Of a stretch of DNA of 64,000 nt, positions 25,118-39,216 are shown piece by piece; the first letter of the stretch is position 1, and every line of letters starts with the position of its first letter. The position numbers and the translations under genes were made by a program. Location: assembly GCA_013397455.1 (NCBI GenBank), contig VYZB01000193.1, positions 41,856 to 105,855 on the forward strand, given 5' to 3'. The notes under the pieces are model-generated. The model was not told where the DNA came from and ran no database searches. It saw only the letters and a list, made by a program, of their open reading frames with translations. The DNA is from Crotophaga sulcirostris (Eukaryota; Chordata; Aves; Cuculiformes; Crotophagidae).

Positions 25118-28100
25118 GACCTATATGATTATATTGTTACCCTATGTTGAGTTTTGTTTTCTTGCCCTTTTTTTTTTTCATATTCTTGTAGTGATAATGA
25201 TGTATCTATCTCTGGAGGCATTGCGGTATAACCTCGCAGATGTATAGCAGCTCTAGAGATGCATACTTTTGCTTGTCTGAGTATCAAGTCTGTTTTTTGT
25301 ATCAGAAAAATCACTTAGCCCTTCTAATTCCATCATGCCTTAAAGAAAACAGTCCTTGGTGTTTTATTTGTGGTTACCAGTCCATGTTAAGAAACAGAGA
25401 AAAAAAGAATTACAGGGAGACAAGTGGTCTGAAACCTGAAAAAGGTTTTGAGAAGAAGCCAAAAGAAAAAGCTGTTTCTTCAACAGTGAAATAAAAATTC
25501 AGGCTGATAAAGATGAAACATACAGTGTTTGGGTTTGTTTGCATTTTTTATTTATTTGTTTGATTTATTTCCAACGAAAATTTGATAGAATCTAAAATGG
25601 AATTTTCCATTATTTGTTGTCTGGGCTTAATACAAACTTTTAATAGAGCTCATCTATTAAATATGGATGAAAGGAACTTCATGCAATAAAGCTGATTCAG
25701 AGATTACATTATTTTATAGCTGCAAAAAGGGATCCATTAGTAAGATGTCAGTATTAACCTGTGTGTTATTTGCTGTATGGTCAGATCTAGATATCATCTG
25801 AAATTGCTTGGAGTAATTTTAGACAGATGTTTTTGCTCTTTTAAAGGTTCTTTGTGGTACACAATATCATTATGCTGTGCAATGAATTCTGCAGCATGGA
25901 TTTTTCTTCACCCAGTAGTCTTCATAAAGGGCAGTGCTCATGGTTGTACTTCTGAGCAGTGTTCCTTCCTGCTCCCGTTTGCTCTCAGAGAGAAACATTT
26001 TGTGCCATTCTTCTTGTGGTTACATATTGTCTCCTTTCTGTTTGTAGCAGGCAGCCTCTGTGTAGAGGAGTCACTGCAGTCAGTCGCTGCTCTCCTGCTC
26101 TGAACAAACCTTCTTGTGGGCCTTTGATCCTCCCGTCTGGCACCTACATCATGATGACAGAAGCCAGACCTCCAGGCAGACTTATCCTCTCTCGTCACGG
26201 ACATGTGGAGGTTGGTGGCCACACAAAGGCTGAACCTCTGTGCCAGACCCAGGTATGGGTCGGTTTTGTGATCTAACCCCTCTGCCATCAACCCACACTG
26301 CAGCCACAGAGTTGACTTCTCATCTCAGAGGAGACCGCTTACGAGCAGACATTTTTCTCTTAGAGCTGCTGACTAAATGCCACAGAAACAGATCCAGTGG
26401 TGAAGCAGGTTTTGTCTTTGGGATACTGTCATTCTCTTAGCAACAACAAAAGACCTCTGGAGCAAAGGAGCGTAGCAGACATGCAACGAGATCTGGAAAG
26501 CAAGCATGCATGATAGCACGTTTTGGCCTCCCAGTTTTTTTGGCCTTCCAGTTTTGGAACTGGACTTTGAGGTTATCATGATACTAGTCAAATGAGTGTA
26601 ACAAACCTGTGGCTAATGCTGGACAAAACTAGTAGCTAAAAAGCAGGATAGTCTCTGGCTCACTCAACCCTATCCCTCCTACCTAGAAACCTTCACATGC
26701 TACAAGGTCATCCTTCTTTGAGAGAGTACATTTATGTGACCCTCTCCTTTAGTTCCTTTCTGCAAGATCAGTTAAACTAATTCTTGTTCTTAAGTGCTAA
26801 AATCAGAATTTTGCATTTAAACTAATGGTGGCTTGACAGCTGTAACATAGATATCAGTGCTTGTTGCACCCATCTATCTACACCTGCAGCAATTTGAGGC
26901 CTCTAGGCCCCTACTCAACTTTTTGTATAAATCAGATCTCCAAAAGAATGGGGGAAGGAGTTTTATTGTCCTCTTTACCATATTTTTTAGAAATGTGTCC
27001 AGAAAGGCTTAGGGGGAAAAAAAAAACCCTAAATAAAAGGGACTGAGTGCCCTGTGTTGTACAATCTACCGTTCTGCTTGTCTATTTGGCTTTCTTTATT
27101 TTCCATCTACCATATGACTAACCTCACTTCTTTGTGTTCAGCAGCTGAACAAAATGCACAGTGCTATATTCAGAAGCATCCACTCATTCCTTACAGCTTT
27201 TATGACAAAGCTGTCCCTCCACATGTCCATGTTGGCCTCTGACCCTACACATTTACTTCAAGTAAACATGCCAGATGGCAGAGAAAAGTGGTAGGGCAAA
27301 GAACAACCCTCTGGGGGCCAGGAGTCATGAAATCCTTCTCCACAAAGCAAACTTAAAAGCCAAAATTTCAACAAATGCCTTAAAGCAAGTTCACAGCTAG
27401 AATGAAAGGGAGATGGAGAAAAAAATAGGCAAAAAAAATCCCCAACACAACTTTCTCATTTCATATTTTGTTTTATGTACCACCAGTGACATTAGTAGCA
27501 AAAACAAATAAAAATATAAGCATTCATTAGGAAAGACAGGCAGATGGACTGAGTTTTTAGGCAGAAAGGTGGAGGCGGGTTTGCATTTGGAAATAAACTT
27601 TCAAGTCTGGAGCTTGAACATTTCAATGACCCATACAATATTTCCTGCATCCCTCTCCCTCTGTGGGGACACTGTCAGAATACAAGGGATGAAGTTGCTA
27701 CCATAACTGCTGAGCCTGTCACTCTCCCTTGCACCAAGGAAAAAGTTCAAATCAGAGGATCCTTTGTACGTGGGGCAATTGCTTGCTACCAGTGACTGTG
27801 TAATGGTAATAGGTGTTGTGGAAATGAATAATGTGCAGAACAACAGGAGAGCAAAGTTCAAGGAGTGAGAGGTACCTCCAATTAGCCTGTCTGACACAGC
27901 AGGAGAAAGCAGACATATTTATGGTGTATGTTGCAGCTCTAGCTAGCTTGCTTAACACAAGGTACTACTTGTACCGATAGAGAGAGCTTTCCTTACACCC
28001 CTCGGTTATCATCCCAGGAGGTTTGGTTTTGTTGTGGTTTGGTGGACTAGGATGAAGTCTGTTCAGTTTATTTATTTTTTCAACTTTATCCCGAAGGGGA

Positions 28101-31100
28101 TGTCGATTCATGTCTTCAGCTGACCTCTTGTTTGCAGTCTTAGGCTCAAATTGTGTGCATTTATTCTCATTTGGATGATCAATATTGGATTCAGGCTGAG
28201 AGAAGGTAGTGTTTATTCCAGGTCCAAGTAGTGATTTGGTTGCCTACGTATAGAATCAGGTGCCTAAAACTAAGTTTCTCTGCAGCATCCTTGTCTTCTG
28301 AGATGTTATGGATGGCCTGACCTGTGTAGAGTGTGGAAAAGTTGACACACCTCATAGCTTGAATGCAGCTTTTAAAACTTGTTCTCTGAAAAAGTGTTTT
28401 TCCTTGTCAGCCTCAGAGAACTTGGCTGTGAGGTACGTAGCCATTGATATTTATTTTACTTCTCAGGCAGAGAGACAGAAATGCGCAATTGCCTTCCCAA
28501 GGCCAAACCACAAGCCCAGCAGCACCTTGCCTGCTCTCCTCCCAGATGCCTTTCCTGTGTCCTGAAATGCCCTGGGGAGGAAGGGGAAACTGGGCAAGGA
28601 TGCAGACTTCTCCCCACATAGCTGGCCTCTGGCTACTCTTTTTGGTTCATGCACAGTACATCTTAGGCCCTCCTGCTGCCATTTTTTTCCTGACTGTCAG
28701 TAGGTTCTGTGATTTTAAACTATCTCACTTCTTCCAGCAATCTTAATTTCAAATAAATAGCCATGATTATTAGAAGACCAGGGGACCTTGTACTGCATCT
28801 AATCTACCTACATGTACCTCAGCTGTTTTCCTGCAAGCAATGTCATTAAACCCTTCTGAAGATCTTACCTGCCAACATATTGTTTTCAAAAATAGCTTCA
28901 CCTGCAAGATCAATATAGTAAGCAAAAGAGCACTTTGAGTAAGGTCTTTAAACTTTCCCATATCCATTAAAGATATTTCATACTTCAGAGGGATAGCAAT
29001 TAACTTTTTTAATACACCCTCCCTCATGTTTCCCAGAACAGATTTAACTGCTTGTGTTTCTTAAAATTGGTAATGGAAAGCTTTTAATTACAATAGAAGA
29101 TAGACATGGAGATACTGTCACACTCTTTTAGTCAAAAGGAAGTGTTTTCCCTTCCTTACTTGATATATAAAACATTTTAGTTTTTTAAACAAAACATAGA
29201 GATAGTAATTGTGATTTCATAGGCTTAGTTTGCCTAAGAAATAGCTATTGATCCTTTAATTTCATTATTGTACATAATCACATAATTTTGTTTATGTACT
29301 GCACATGATTGTGCAAAATATCTGTAATTATTTGTTGTGATAATGTGTGCTATAATTAAACACAAGTATTAAGTAAAGCAGGACAGTTTTTTAGCAGAAT
29401 CGACTCTAAAAGACCCCTTGAGCATTCTGAAGCACAAGGAGGGCATGTGCAGGTGTTAGTCTTATTGTGCCATCTTCTGCCGAAATGTCTTCCAATACCA
29501 TTGTCACGAGATGTGTAGAAGAAACAATGGACAACTCCAGTGGCAAGAGGACTTGGAGGCTACAAGTCGTAGCAAACCATTGAGATGACATGACAATGAT
29601 GTCTGTAAGGAGCCAACATGACAGGAGATATGGTGGCACTTGCCTGGATTAGCTCTCTTAAAAAAAGCATGGAGCTGTGTTTCAAATGATGGCTCTATGT
29701 CTTTGCCTCTTCCCTATTTTCTACACACCCCTATCTTTCATAAGCCTCTAAACTACAACCAGCCACTTTTCTTGATTGCACAATGCAGTCTTCCTGCTTC
29801 TGAACTACTAGGATGCACTAGAGATACATGTTCTAGATTTCCTCACAGGAAGGTTTAAATCTTGCCCTTTTGAAAAGGAAATCAGAGATTCTTGTAGAAT
29901 TACTCAGCACCATGGGCTGGATATTAAAAGAAGCATCAGCTACCATATGACTTGAAATTGAAATGTAATACTATCGATACTCATGGACGCCAAGCCTTGT
30001 TTGAAAACTAGTGCAGCTACCAGCATGCCTGATCGTGTTAGTGGAGTGCTGTAAGAGGAGCATTAGAGCCATGTCACAGCACGGACCCAAGGTGAAGGTC
30101 AGGATTTGCCAGTCCTTTAAAATAAGGCAGCAATACCCTTTCTGGAGACAGAAACTCATGTAAGATACTGCAGTCATGTGACAGTGACCAGCCCTCTCTG
30201 TGACATCTGACTTGAGAGAAATTGGAGGGAGTGTGGGGAAATGAATATTTGACAGCAACCTACTAAAATGATGTTAAGGCAAAAATCTTTCAGGACAAGT
30301 ATTTTACCGTAAAGAATGTAAGTTTATGTCCTGTTGCCCATTTGAATCCGCCCTTTCTTAGGTAGTCTTTAGTGCTGGATTTTATTATCTTCTTACTGCA
30401 ATCAAATAGAAAGGTACACTACTACGCAACTTAATGATTTGTTGAATATGAAGCTTCATATATAACCTTGGCTGAACAGTGCTTCTGGTCAGTTGGCCAC
30501 CAGCCAAATGCTGTAATCAAGGATTTATTTGTCCCGTAGTTACAACAGGGCTAGCCATCAGTGTACGGAGCACTCCAGTGATGTATTTCCTCTTAAAATG
30601 TAGGTTGTTTGCTGCTGAGTCTCCTTTATTCCTTAGCTTTCATAGAGACAGGGAGAAGCTGAACTGGATAGAGGCTAGCCAGTGGTTCTGAGTAGTTTTG
30701 GAGGGATTCTTCAGTGGTGCAGGTTAGACTGAGATGGGTGAATTACTCGGGCTTTCTGCACGGGAGGTGTCTTCACTGGGGCTGGTCTGCTGCAGGAAAA
30801 GCTATATCTCTCCTCAGATATTCGCAGGGCATTTGTGCTAGCAGAGTAACATGTTAGCCTGCACACACAGATGTGCTTAGGAGAGATGATGAGAAATCAG
30901 TTCCCCAGTCGAGGACTCCAGAACCATTGAGATGAACTTGTTCAGCAGAGCAGGAGCTCTGAGCTTCGCTTTGCAATGAGAGGCTGTGAGGTGCAGGAGT
31001 GGGTTGAGATGAACATTGCTGAGGGCATAGACTGCGTGTGGGTGGCCGAATTTGAGAGGACAACAGAGGCTATCATGTTCAATTGATTGGGAGGATCAAG

Positions 31101-32286
31101 AATATGATTTTCCTCAAACATTGCAACAAAAATTAAATTTTCTATCCCTGTATTGATATTGTTCTCCCTGGGCTAGAAATTATTGTCATCCTAGGAAAAG
31201 TGAATATCGTAAGAATATATGAAAAAAAATAGTTACAAGTAAAAATCCTGATAAAAATAGAACCAACACAGGCTTTTTATGACATTGCAGAAAACACAAA
31301 TCAAGCTAAAATACGCTGCTCGGAAACTCAAATGCTTTCCTTGTGGGAAAGGTGCTCAAAATACTCAACCTTCTAATCCTTATGTCTAAAATTACTGATG
31401 AAATCCTCATAATAAAATTAATAATTGATACACCATAATAGTTTTGTATCTTAAAACATTTAGCTAAGATTTATGCAAGTGGTTGTGACTAGGGAACGCT
31501 CAATGCTGTTAGTGCCCAGCAGTTGTTAACTAAATAGAAACATCACTCCTGGGTGTCCCAGCAGTTCTAAGAATCCAAATATCACAAATAAATCATTTTC
31601 CTACTGTACACTGAGCTATATTTGGAAGAAGTTTATTTGCAGAAATTGTAGCTTCAGCTGGCTGTGCATTTATGAAAACTGCTCAGAGCATCTTTACTGC
31701 TCAATAGACATTTTAATGGCAAAAATGTTGCTCAGAAATAGAACTGGTCAAATGATAGCCACAAATAACCTGTCTGCAGTTTTTTCTCCTATTAGTGTTT
31801 GAATAAATTCTGCTTCTTAAAACTTGCAAAGCAATATTTTAAATAATGGTACCCCATGGTCATTTCAATAATCTGAAAACTGTAGTAGAGATCTTGCAGA
31901 ACTGGAAGCTGCTAAATAGCATGCTCATATTGTAAACAGTAGGTTTTGGGTAATGTTCATTCATGACAATATCAATGCCTTGGGCCTTTGACCTTCAAAG
32001 ATTCACTTTTGTTATATCACGGTTCAACACTGGCAAAGTTTTGGCGCCTCCCTGAAAATGCTAGGTCAACATCTATTATATGTTTAGAAATTCCTGTTTA
32101 TTCCTTGTGCTTTATATATAGCCATACCACAGAAGTGATGAGCACAGCTAAATTCATTTCACTTCTATGTTCCTATTAACCTCTATGAAATGCAGCAAGT
32201 GAAGAGGTGGGGTCAAAAGCCTGTCTGTTTGTGCACTGCCCAGCTATACAGCTGGCAACTAGTATGAATTGCATAGTGTACACATA
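25118..32286. other. AT-rich intergenic or intronic DNA with a few GC-richer patches
   Basis: No gene is recognised in about 7.2 kb. GC-richer patches lie at about 26040-26460, 28480-28680 and 30700-31070. The first holds a weak exon-like signal (see findings). Open frames at 25938-26291 (-), 28308-28565 (+) and 29406-29639 (-) were examined and none resembles a known protein. Confidence 0.55.
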
Positions 32287-35045
32287 GACTCTCAGAATGG
32301 TAGGGGTTAGAAAGGAATTCTGGAGACCATATAGTTCAACTCCCTTGCTAAAGCACATCCACCTACAGCAGGTTGCTCAGGAACGCATCCAGATGAATTT
32401 TGAACATCTCCAGAGAGGGCAATTCCACAACTTCTCTGGGCAGCCTGCTCCAGTGCTCTGTCAATCTCACAGTAAAGAAACTTTTCCTCATGTTGAGGTG
32501 GGACTTCCTGTGCTCTAGTTTGTGCCCTTTACCCCTTGTTCTGTCATTGGCCATTGCTGAGAAGCTTTTGGCTCCATCCTCTTGACACTTGCCCTTTAGA
32601 TACTTATAAGCATTGACAAGGTCCTCTCTTAGTCTTCTCCAGACCAAACAGATGCAGCTCTCTCAACCTTTCCTCATAAGAGAGATGCTCCAGTCCCCTG
32701 ATCACCTTTGTGGCTGTCTGCTGGACTCTCTCCAGTAGTTCCTTGTCTTTCTTGAGCTGCAGAGCCCAGAACTGGACACATTGCTCCAGATGGGTTGTCA
32801 CTAGGGTAGAGCAGAGGGAAAGGATAATTTCCATGAACTTGCTAACCACATGCTTCTTAATTCGCCCCAGAGTACCACTGGCCTTCTTGGCCACAAGGGC
32901 ACATTGCTGGCTCATGATTAACTTGTTGTCTACCACGACTCCAGGGTACTTTTCCTCAGAGGTACTTTCCAGCAGGTCAATCCTTAACCTGTACTGGTGC
33001 ATGGGGTTATTCCTCCCTAGATGCAGGACTCTTCACTTACCTCTGCTGAACTTCATTAGATTCCTCTCTGCCCAGTTCTCCAACCTGTCCACGTTTTGTT
33101 GAATGGCAGCACAGCTTTCTGGTTTATCAGCCACTCCTCCCAGTTTTATGTCATCAGCAAACTTGTCGAGAGTACACTCTGCCCCCTCACTCAGATCATT
33201 GATGGTTATGTTGAACAAGACTGAGCTCAATACTGACCCCTGGGGATCACCACTTCCAACTAGGCTTCCAACTAGACTCTGCATTGCCAATAACAATCCT
33301 CTGAGTTCTGCCATTCAGCCAGTTCTCAATCCACCTTGCTGTTCAGTCTTCTAATCCACACTTCCTAAGGTACCGGTGAGGATGTTATGAAAGACAGTGT
33401 CACAAACCTTTCTGAAGCTGAGGCAGACAACATCCACTGCTCTCCTCTACCCAGCCAGTCATGCCACCAACACTATCAGATTGGCCAAGCATGATTTCCC
33501 CTTGGTGAATCCATGGTCACTACTCCTGATAATCTTTTCCTCCACATTCTTGGAGATGACATCTGAAATGAGCTATTTCATCATCTTTCCATGATTGGAG
33601 ATGCGATTGACTGGCCTCCTTCTTGCCCTTTTTGAAGTGACATTGGCTCTCCCCCAGTGTTCAGGCATCGCTGCTGTTCTCCATGACCTTTCAAAGATGA
33701 TGGAGAGAGGCTTAGCAATAACATGTGCCAGCTCCCTCAGCACTCATGAGTGCATCCTATTGGGGCCCATGGATCTGTGGGTGTCCAGTTTGCCTAAATG
33801 ATCTCCAACTTGATCCTCCATGAGCAAGAGAGAGTCTTCCTTTCTCCAGACTTTCTCTCTTTCCTCCAGGGTCTGGGATTCTTGAGGGTCAATGTTAGTA
33901 ATAAAGGCTGAGGCAAAGAAAGCATTCAGTAATTTCGCCTCCTCTATATCCTCTGTCACAAGGGTACCCACGTCATTCAGCAGCAGGCCCACGTTTTCCC
34001 TAGTCTTCCTTTTGCCACTGATGTACTTGAAGAAGCCCTTCTTACAGTCCTTTATGTCCCTTGCCAGATTTAATTCCAAGTGGGCCCTAGCCTGCCTTGT
34101 TGCATCCCTGCGTACTCCCACAATGTTCCTATATTCCTCTCAAGTGGCCAGTCCCTTTTTCCACATTCTGTGAACTTCTCTTTTCCATTTGATTTTCTCC
34201 AGAATGTCCTTGTTCATACATGCGGGTCTTCTGCCTCCTTTGCTTTGTTTCTTACTCTTAGGAATGCACAGATCTTGAGCTTGGAGGAAGTGGTGCTTGA
34301 ATATCAACCACCTCTCTTGGATGCCCCCTACCTTTTAGAGTCCAAACCCACGGAGTTCCTCCAAGTAAGTCTTTGAAGAGGCCAAATTTAGCTCTCCTGA
34401 AGTCTAGGGTTGTAATCCTACTTATTGCCTTACTTCTTCCGTGCAGGAGCCTAAATTCCACTATCTCATCATCTCTGCAAGCCAAGGGCTGCCCCAACCT
34501 TCACATCCCAAATCAGTCCTTCTTTCTTTGGTCCAACAGCACATATTTTCTTTTTGCCTTCTCCATCCTGTGGGTCAATAATTTATCAATGCTTTGCATG
34601 AACATCTTGGACTGTGTGTGTCTAGCTGTGTTGCATTTCCAGCAAATATCAGGTGGTTGAAGTCCTCCATGAGAACCTGGGCCTACAACTGTTGAGGATA
34701 CTTCCAGCTGTGTGTAGAAGGATTTGTCAACTTCCTCTTCCTGTCTGTAGTAAATACCCACAGCAGTGTTACCTGCATTAGCCTGCCCCTTAATTCTTAC
34801 CTAAAAGCCCTCGACTCATTCTTCATCCAACCCTAGGCAGACCTCAGTACATTCCAGTTGCTCCCTCACATAAAGAGAAACTCCACCTCCTTGCCTTGCT
34901 GACCTGTCTTTCCTAAAAAGTACATAGACATCTGTGACAGCATTGCTGTCACACGAGCTATCCCACCATGTCTCTGTGATTGCAATGAGATCATAGCCCT
35001 GCAACCACACTCTACTTCTTCCTGTTTGTGACATTGGTGGCCTCT
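32287..35045 (-). mobile_element. CR1 LINE, 2.76 kb, 5'-truncated, heavily mutated
   Basis: This is a long CR1 copy read from about 35045 down to 32287, covering most of ORF2 and the 3' end. The order on the minus strand is: endonuclease start with ITETWWD and GGGVSLYVRE (35034-34816); VGIYYR-like and PPDICWKCNTARH blocks (34761-34513); the linker with ARDIKDCKKGFFKYISGKRK and QTLEEREKVWRKEDS (34121-33744); the RT palm with DPQGSVL and KFADDIKLGGVAD (33314-33033); the thumb with VDNKLIMSQQCALVAKKA and LERVQQTATKVIRGLEH (33002-32604); and the C-terminus ending FLSNLL (32647-32363). The 3' UTR (32362-32287) carries the usual CR1 end, seen on the + strand as CAGAATGGTAGGGGTTAG. Several frameshifts and stops break the frame, and RT motif A (33388-33430) reads CLSFRKVCDTV, with Ser where the catalytic Asp should be. 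The copy cannot be active. About the 5' third of a full-length element is missing. Confidence 0.93.
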
Positions 35046-36050
35046 GAATGGAACTGATAAATTTTCTTGTTAAACGTTTAGCATAGCATCTACAGAAGTA
35101 AATATTGGGTCAGTATGGTTCTGCATAGTGCTTTGCCTGTGGTGTATGAAGGAAGAGAGAGGAGAGAGCAATGTGTTTCAATTTTGTTTTCCATCAGACA
35201 GGAGATCAGGAGACTATAAATTGCCAGGAAAGAAACCGAAGATGAAGAATCCACACATGTTGGTGCTATCCCGAGCTTGACTGGGTTCTATTGTGTTTTT
35301 TTTAATCTCCAGATGCTCCTAATCTGTGCTTTACGTTCCCTGTCTGACATATTGTTGACCCTTACATCTATACAGATCATGGCATTTAAAGTAAAAGAAA
35401 GGACTGAAACCTTTTCTATTGGCTCCTGAGCCCTGGAGTCCTGGTGAAAGAGGGACTGGTTTTCAGGTTTTCATAGCAAACACGAAAGTCACAGACTTAA
35501 TTTAGTGAAAAGAGATCTTCCCATACTGCCAGATTGCAACTGTGTCCTACAGGAAACCAACAAGCTGAAAGCAAGTAGAAAGTGGAGCCAACATACTGAA
35601 TCACCAGACCATCTCCAGTGACATTTTTATTCCTTCGGATCAAAGAGTATATAGGGTTCTTTTTCAGTCCAGCTGTGATTGTAAAGTGCATGTTCACTTT
35701 TGGGTGGATACTGTTATAAGAGTACAGACTATAATGAAACCTGGGATTTTTTCCTATGTGCTTCTCTGTACAACACCTGGTACATCAGGTCCCGATACAA
35801 ATACTAGTGCTTTAAGGGCACTATGCCAATTCATCAGTGATACTTAAATTGCTGCTATGCCGTGCCAACTTAGCTATAAGGAACGAAGTCCCTTCCTAAA
35901 CTTTGTTAAAGAACTTTTATCCAGGCTAATAGTGGACAATGAAGAATATACAATGCAATGGAAATCCCACTGTGTCTCAGACAAATGGACATTTGCAGTA
36001 GCAGAAGATTTTTTCAGTTTCTTATCACTTCAAGTTTTTTGCCATTGTGC

Positions 36051-36101
36051 GTTTTGGGGGTTTTTTGTTTGTTTTTTTGTGGGTTTCGGGGTTTTTTTTT
36101 G
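36051..36101. repeat. G/T low-complexity tract
   Basis: Runs of T separated by runs of three to five G (GGGGG, GGG, GGGG). Only three long G runs are present, fewer than the four needed for a standard single-strand G-quadruplex. It inflates the open frame that crosses it with Phe, Val and Gly codons. Confidence 0.7.
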
Positions 36102-36405
36102 CATTAACAACAGTATCAACCTTACAGGCTTAGAAATGGACAGGAAGATATCCTATAAGTCTTCATATAGAACATTAAGACCTCAGGGTGAAAAAGCAAT
36201 TGGACAAAAGACTGCGGAGATAAGAATAAAAAGTAGATATGTCAATCCTAGCAGGGTCTTCAACCAAACCAATAGCACCTTAGAGGCAACTGCATTTAAG
36301 AAAGTTGGTAAATCCAGCAGTATGAGAACAGACATTTTATCATTATACATTACCAGTGTGGAATTACTTACTATTCCTCCCTGGAATATGTCCAGAGAAA
36401 CACAA

Positions 36406-36435
36406 GAAGACAATTGAAGACAATTGAAGACAATC
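36406..36435. repeat. Tandem repeat, unit GAAGACAATT
   Basis: About 2.7 perfect copies of the 10-bp unit GAAGACAATT (for example AAGACAATTGAAGACAATTG), ending at GAAGACAATCTC. It forms the last codons of an open frame and the stop just after, so it is simple slippage and not a protein motif. Confidence 0.82.
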
Positions 36436-39216
36436 TCAGCCAATAAGACTTATATGGAGGTTTTTTTTTGTGTCATAAGCTTTCACGTATGGATGATTTG
36501 AGGCACCACTATTTCATCTCCTCTATGAGAACGGTTATCTGCTCAGGTCTTTGCCTCTCTTTTTGTGATGACAAAGGGTATGGCTCTAGAGTATGTAGCT
36601 TGACTCGCAGCCTAAAATCATGAGAGGCCCCACAAACCACTGTTCACATGTTGTCCCTTTTCACTGGGAGAACTCCAGTGATATATCTGTTTAGAAATGC
36701 CTGTGCCTATTACTTATGAGATATCTGCTGCTGAAGCAGTCACGTATATTTCATCAGAAAAATAGTTTTGGAAAAGACTTTGAGAGGTGCTATATTTCAT
36801 ATTTTTCTGCAAGACAGATCCAAGGCAGGATCCTGCATCCCTGGTGATGTAGGTTGCTGATCCCCCAGACCATCTAGTTCTGTGCTTTAATATCTCTCGT
36901 CACTAAAAGTTTTTCCTGCTGTCAAATTGTAATATTCCATTGCAATTGCAGCCCATTACTTCTTGTCTCCGTAAGAGAAGAGAACAGTTGTGTTCCCTTT
37001 CTTTCTCTTGCAGCCACTTTTAGTGTATTTTCATTAAGAAATGTATACCTCTTTCTTTTTGCTTCTAACAACAAAACATTTATGTTTCTTTCAGTATTTT
37101 CTCCTATCTCATGTTTTCTAGAACTGCCATTAGTTTTCTCTGAGTCATCTCCATTTGATAAACATTTTATTTTGTGTTCTAATTGAAACTTTGCCATTTC
37201 TGAGTAGAGTGAAAAGACTGCTTTATATATCCTACTGTCAACTCTCCTCCTCTTCTTATATATCTCCCTTTGTTATTTGCATTTTTTGAAACAGAACACC
37301 ATTGTTGACCAGTTGTTCAGTTTACAATTTACTGTAACTCCCATATCTTCTTCTTCAACTGATCGGCTTAATCAGTTCTTCCCTTCTTCAACCAGGATTG
37401 ATTATTCTTGTCAAGATATAAACTCTACATTAGTCCTATTCCATCAAATCTGCCTTCCAGTTTTTCAGGACCATTTTGATTTCTAAATCTGTTTTATTCA
37501 ATATATTTCTAGTTGATCTGAGCTCTGTGAAATTAATAAGCACATTTTTATTTAAAAAATTGAGTAATATCAAACATACACCTGCAGAACATTCAGTTCT
37601 TCCTTCACATTTTGCAGTGCACTGTTGATTACTACCTTCTCTGAGTACTGTCTCCAATCTTCCTAGAAGATTTTACTTGGTCCTATAGTAGTTTTGTATT
37701 AACCGTTGTTTGATTGTTGCTAGAAAGGTCTCAAGTCAAGAGCTTTAGTGAAATTAACAACTAACACCCATGTGTTGTCCTCCGGGCAGGAGGCACGTTC
37801 CTCTATTATGGAAGTAAATCAGTCTTATTTGAGAAAATTTGTTTTCAGCAATTTCAAACTGGATATTGTTAATATCTTTGTTTCCTTCTAGTTGCTTTGT
37901 CTGAAGTCAAGTTTATGCTGACTATTTCTTTTGAATATTTTCCAGGTATGAAAGTAAAACTGAAATTTCCTGGGTTACCTTTTCCTTTTACATCAATTAA
38001 TAAAGATAGGCACTTTATCTGCCCTTTTTCAATCCTTTGAAATCATAACTTGGCCTCCATCGTTTCTTAAAAAACACTAAATCACTAAATAAACTGAAAA
38101 TGTTTTCTTCATTGAGACAAATAAATTTATAAACATAATTTATTTAAACCATCTCTAGCCTATTTTTTATCTATTTGGTTTCTTTCTACTTTGCCACTGG
38201 TGTTGATGATGATAGCAAACTTATCATAGCTGAACTTTGCAATGAAAATAAGCTGCAAATGTCACTAGTAAGGACTTGAATGCAAGTAATAAGAAAAATC
38301 CATCAAGCAAAAAAAGTAGCTATGCTAATCTGCTAGTAAAATTCTCCAGGTCTTCCAACTTGTTTATTTCTTCACTACAACCTCTCAGTGTATTTAGATG
38401 TTGGTTTAAGGAGTAGTGTGTCCTCTCTTTATGAAATGCTTTCATTTCTCCTCAATTTTCTTTCAGTGATTTTTTTTTATATTACCCATAATTTGAATGT
38501 GATTTAAAATTTGATAAGATACCTATTGTATTTCATAAAACTAAAGGAAAATAAAGTAGTTGTAATGTTTAATGCCAGGATATTTTTTGTGGGTAGTTCA
38601 ATTTAAACAATGTGTTTGCCATGGTCTCTGAAAGCCCAAGTCTGTCTTTGGAGTAAAAAGGAACAGTGACAACTCAGAGATTTGGAGTTAAAGGTGACAA
38701 TTTTTGGAGGAAGAATTTGTATGGAAATCATGGTGTACACTATAAATGACCAACACGTTTCTAATCTTGAATGTAATAAGATCATTTTTCTGAAGCTGAT
38801 AGATGGAACATTGCATTTGTAAAACAATGTGTTTGATCATTTTTCTTGGTCTCTGGATTCCTATAGATAGATAGCTTTGTTTATTTTGGGGGTCTGAAGC
38901 AAAAGTTATATCAGTAACAGTAGTTTTAAGTTGGAATGATCTCCCTGAAGAGTGTAAAATACACATGCAAAAGCCACAGAACATTTTATTAAAATTTGAA
39001 AGTTTATATTTTCCTCTCGTTTTTGATTGCTTGTGCCCTTTAATTTATTGACTTTGGGGACCAAAACAGAATCTATGAATGGTGGAGAGACAGAATATTT
39101 TCATTGCAGTACTTTCTCAGAGCTAACACAAGACAATGCTCTCTATGGTGTGCCTTGGAAAAATTATGCTTGGTTAGCCACAACTATTTCACTTACCCAT
39201 TCCTTGAAGTTTTTTC

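Larger units (their letters stand above)
35046..39216. other. AT-rich intergenic or intronic DNA
   Basis: No gene is recognised in about 4.2 kb. It holds the longest open frame in the window (35857-36417, 186 codons), which passes through the G/T tract at 36051-36101 and shows no domain, so it is treated as chance. A 10-bp tandem repeat lies at 36406-36435. Confidence 0.55.

Noticed and set aside
28308..28565. 85-codon open frame (+) with several Cys near the start (CVECGK)
   Set aside because: Looked briefly like a zinc-binding motif, but the Cys/His spacing fits no known finger and there is no second unit.
29406..29639. 77-codon open frame (-) containing LLPLELS and LVTMVLEDIS
   Set aside because: Faintly resembles an Sm-like protein (LSM5), but the spacing between the two blocks is wrong and the rest does not match. 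A processed pseudogene could not be supported.
32710..34376. Several + strand open frames of 90-130 codons
   Set aside because: These are the antisense of CR1 ORF2, which is clearly readable on the minus strand.
35857..36417. 186-codon open frame (+), the longest in the window
   Set aside because: It crosses the G/T low-complexity tract, which supplies a Phe/Val/Gly-rich stretch, ends in a 10-bp tandem repeat, and has no domain or splice context.
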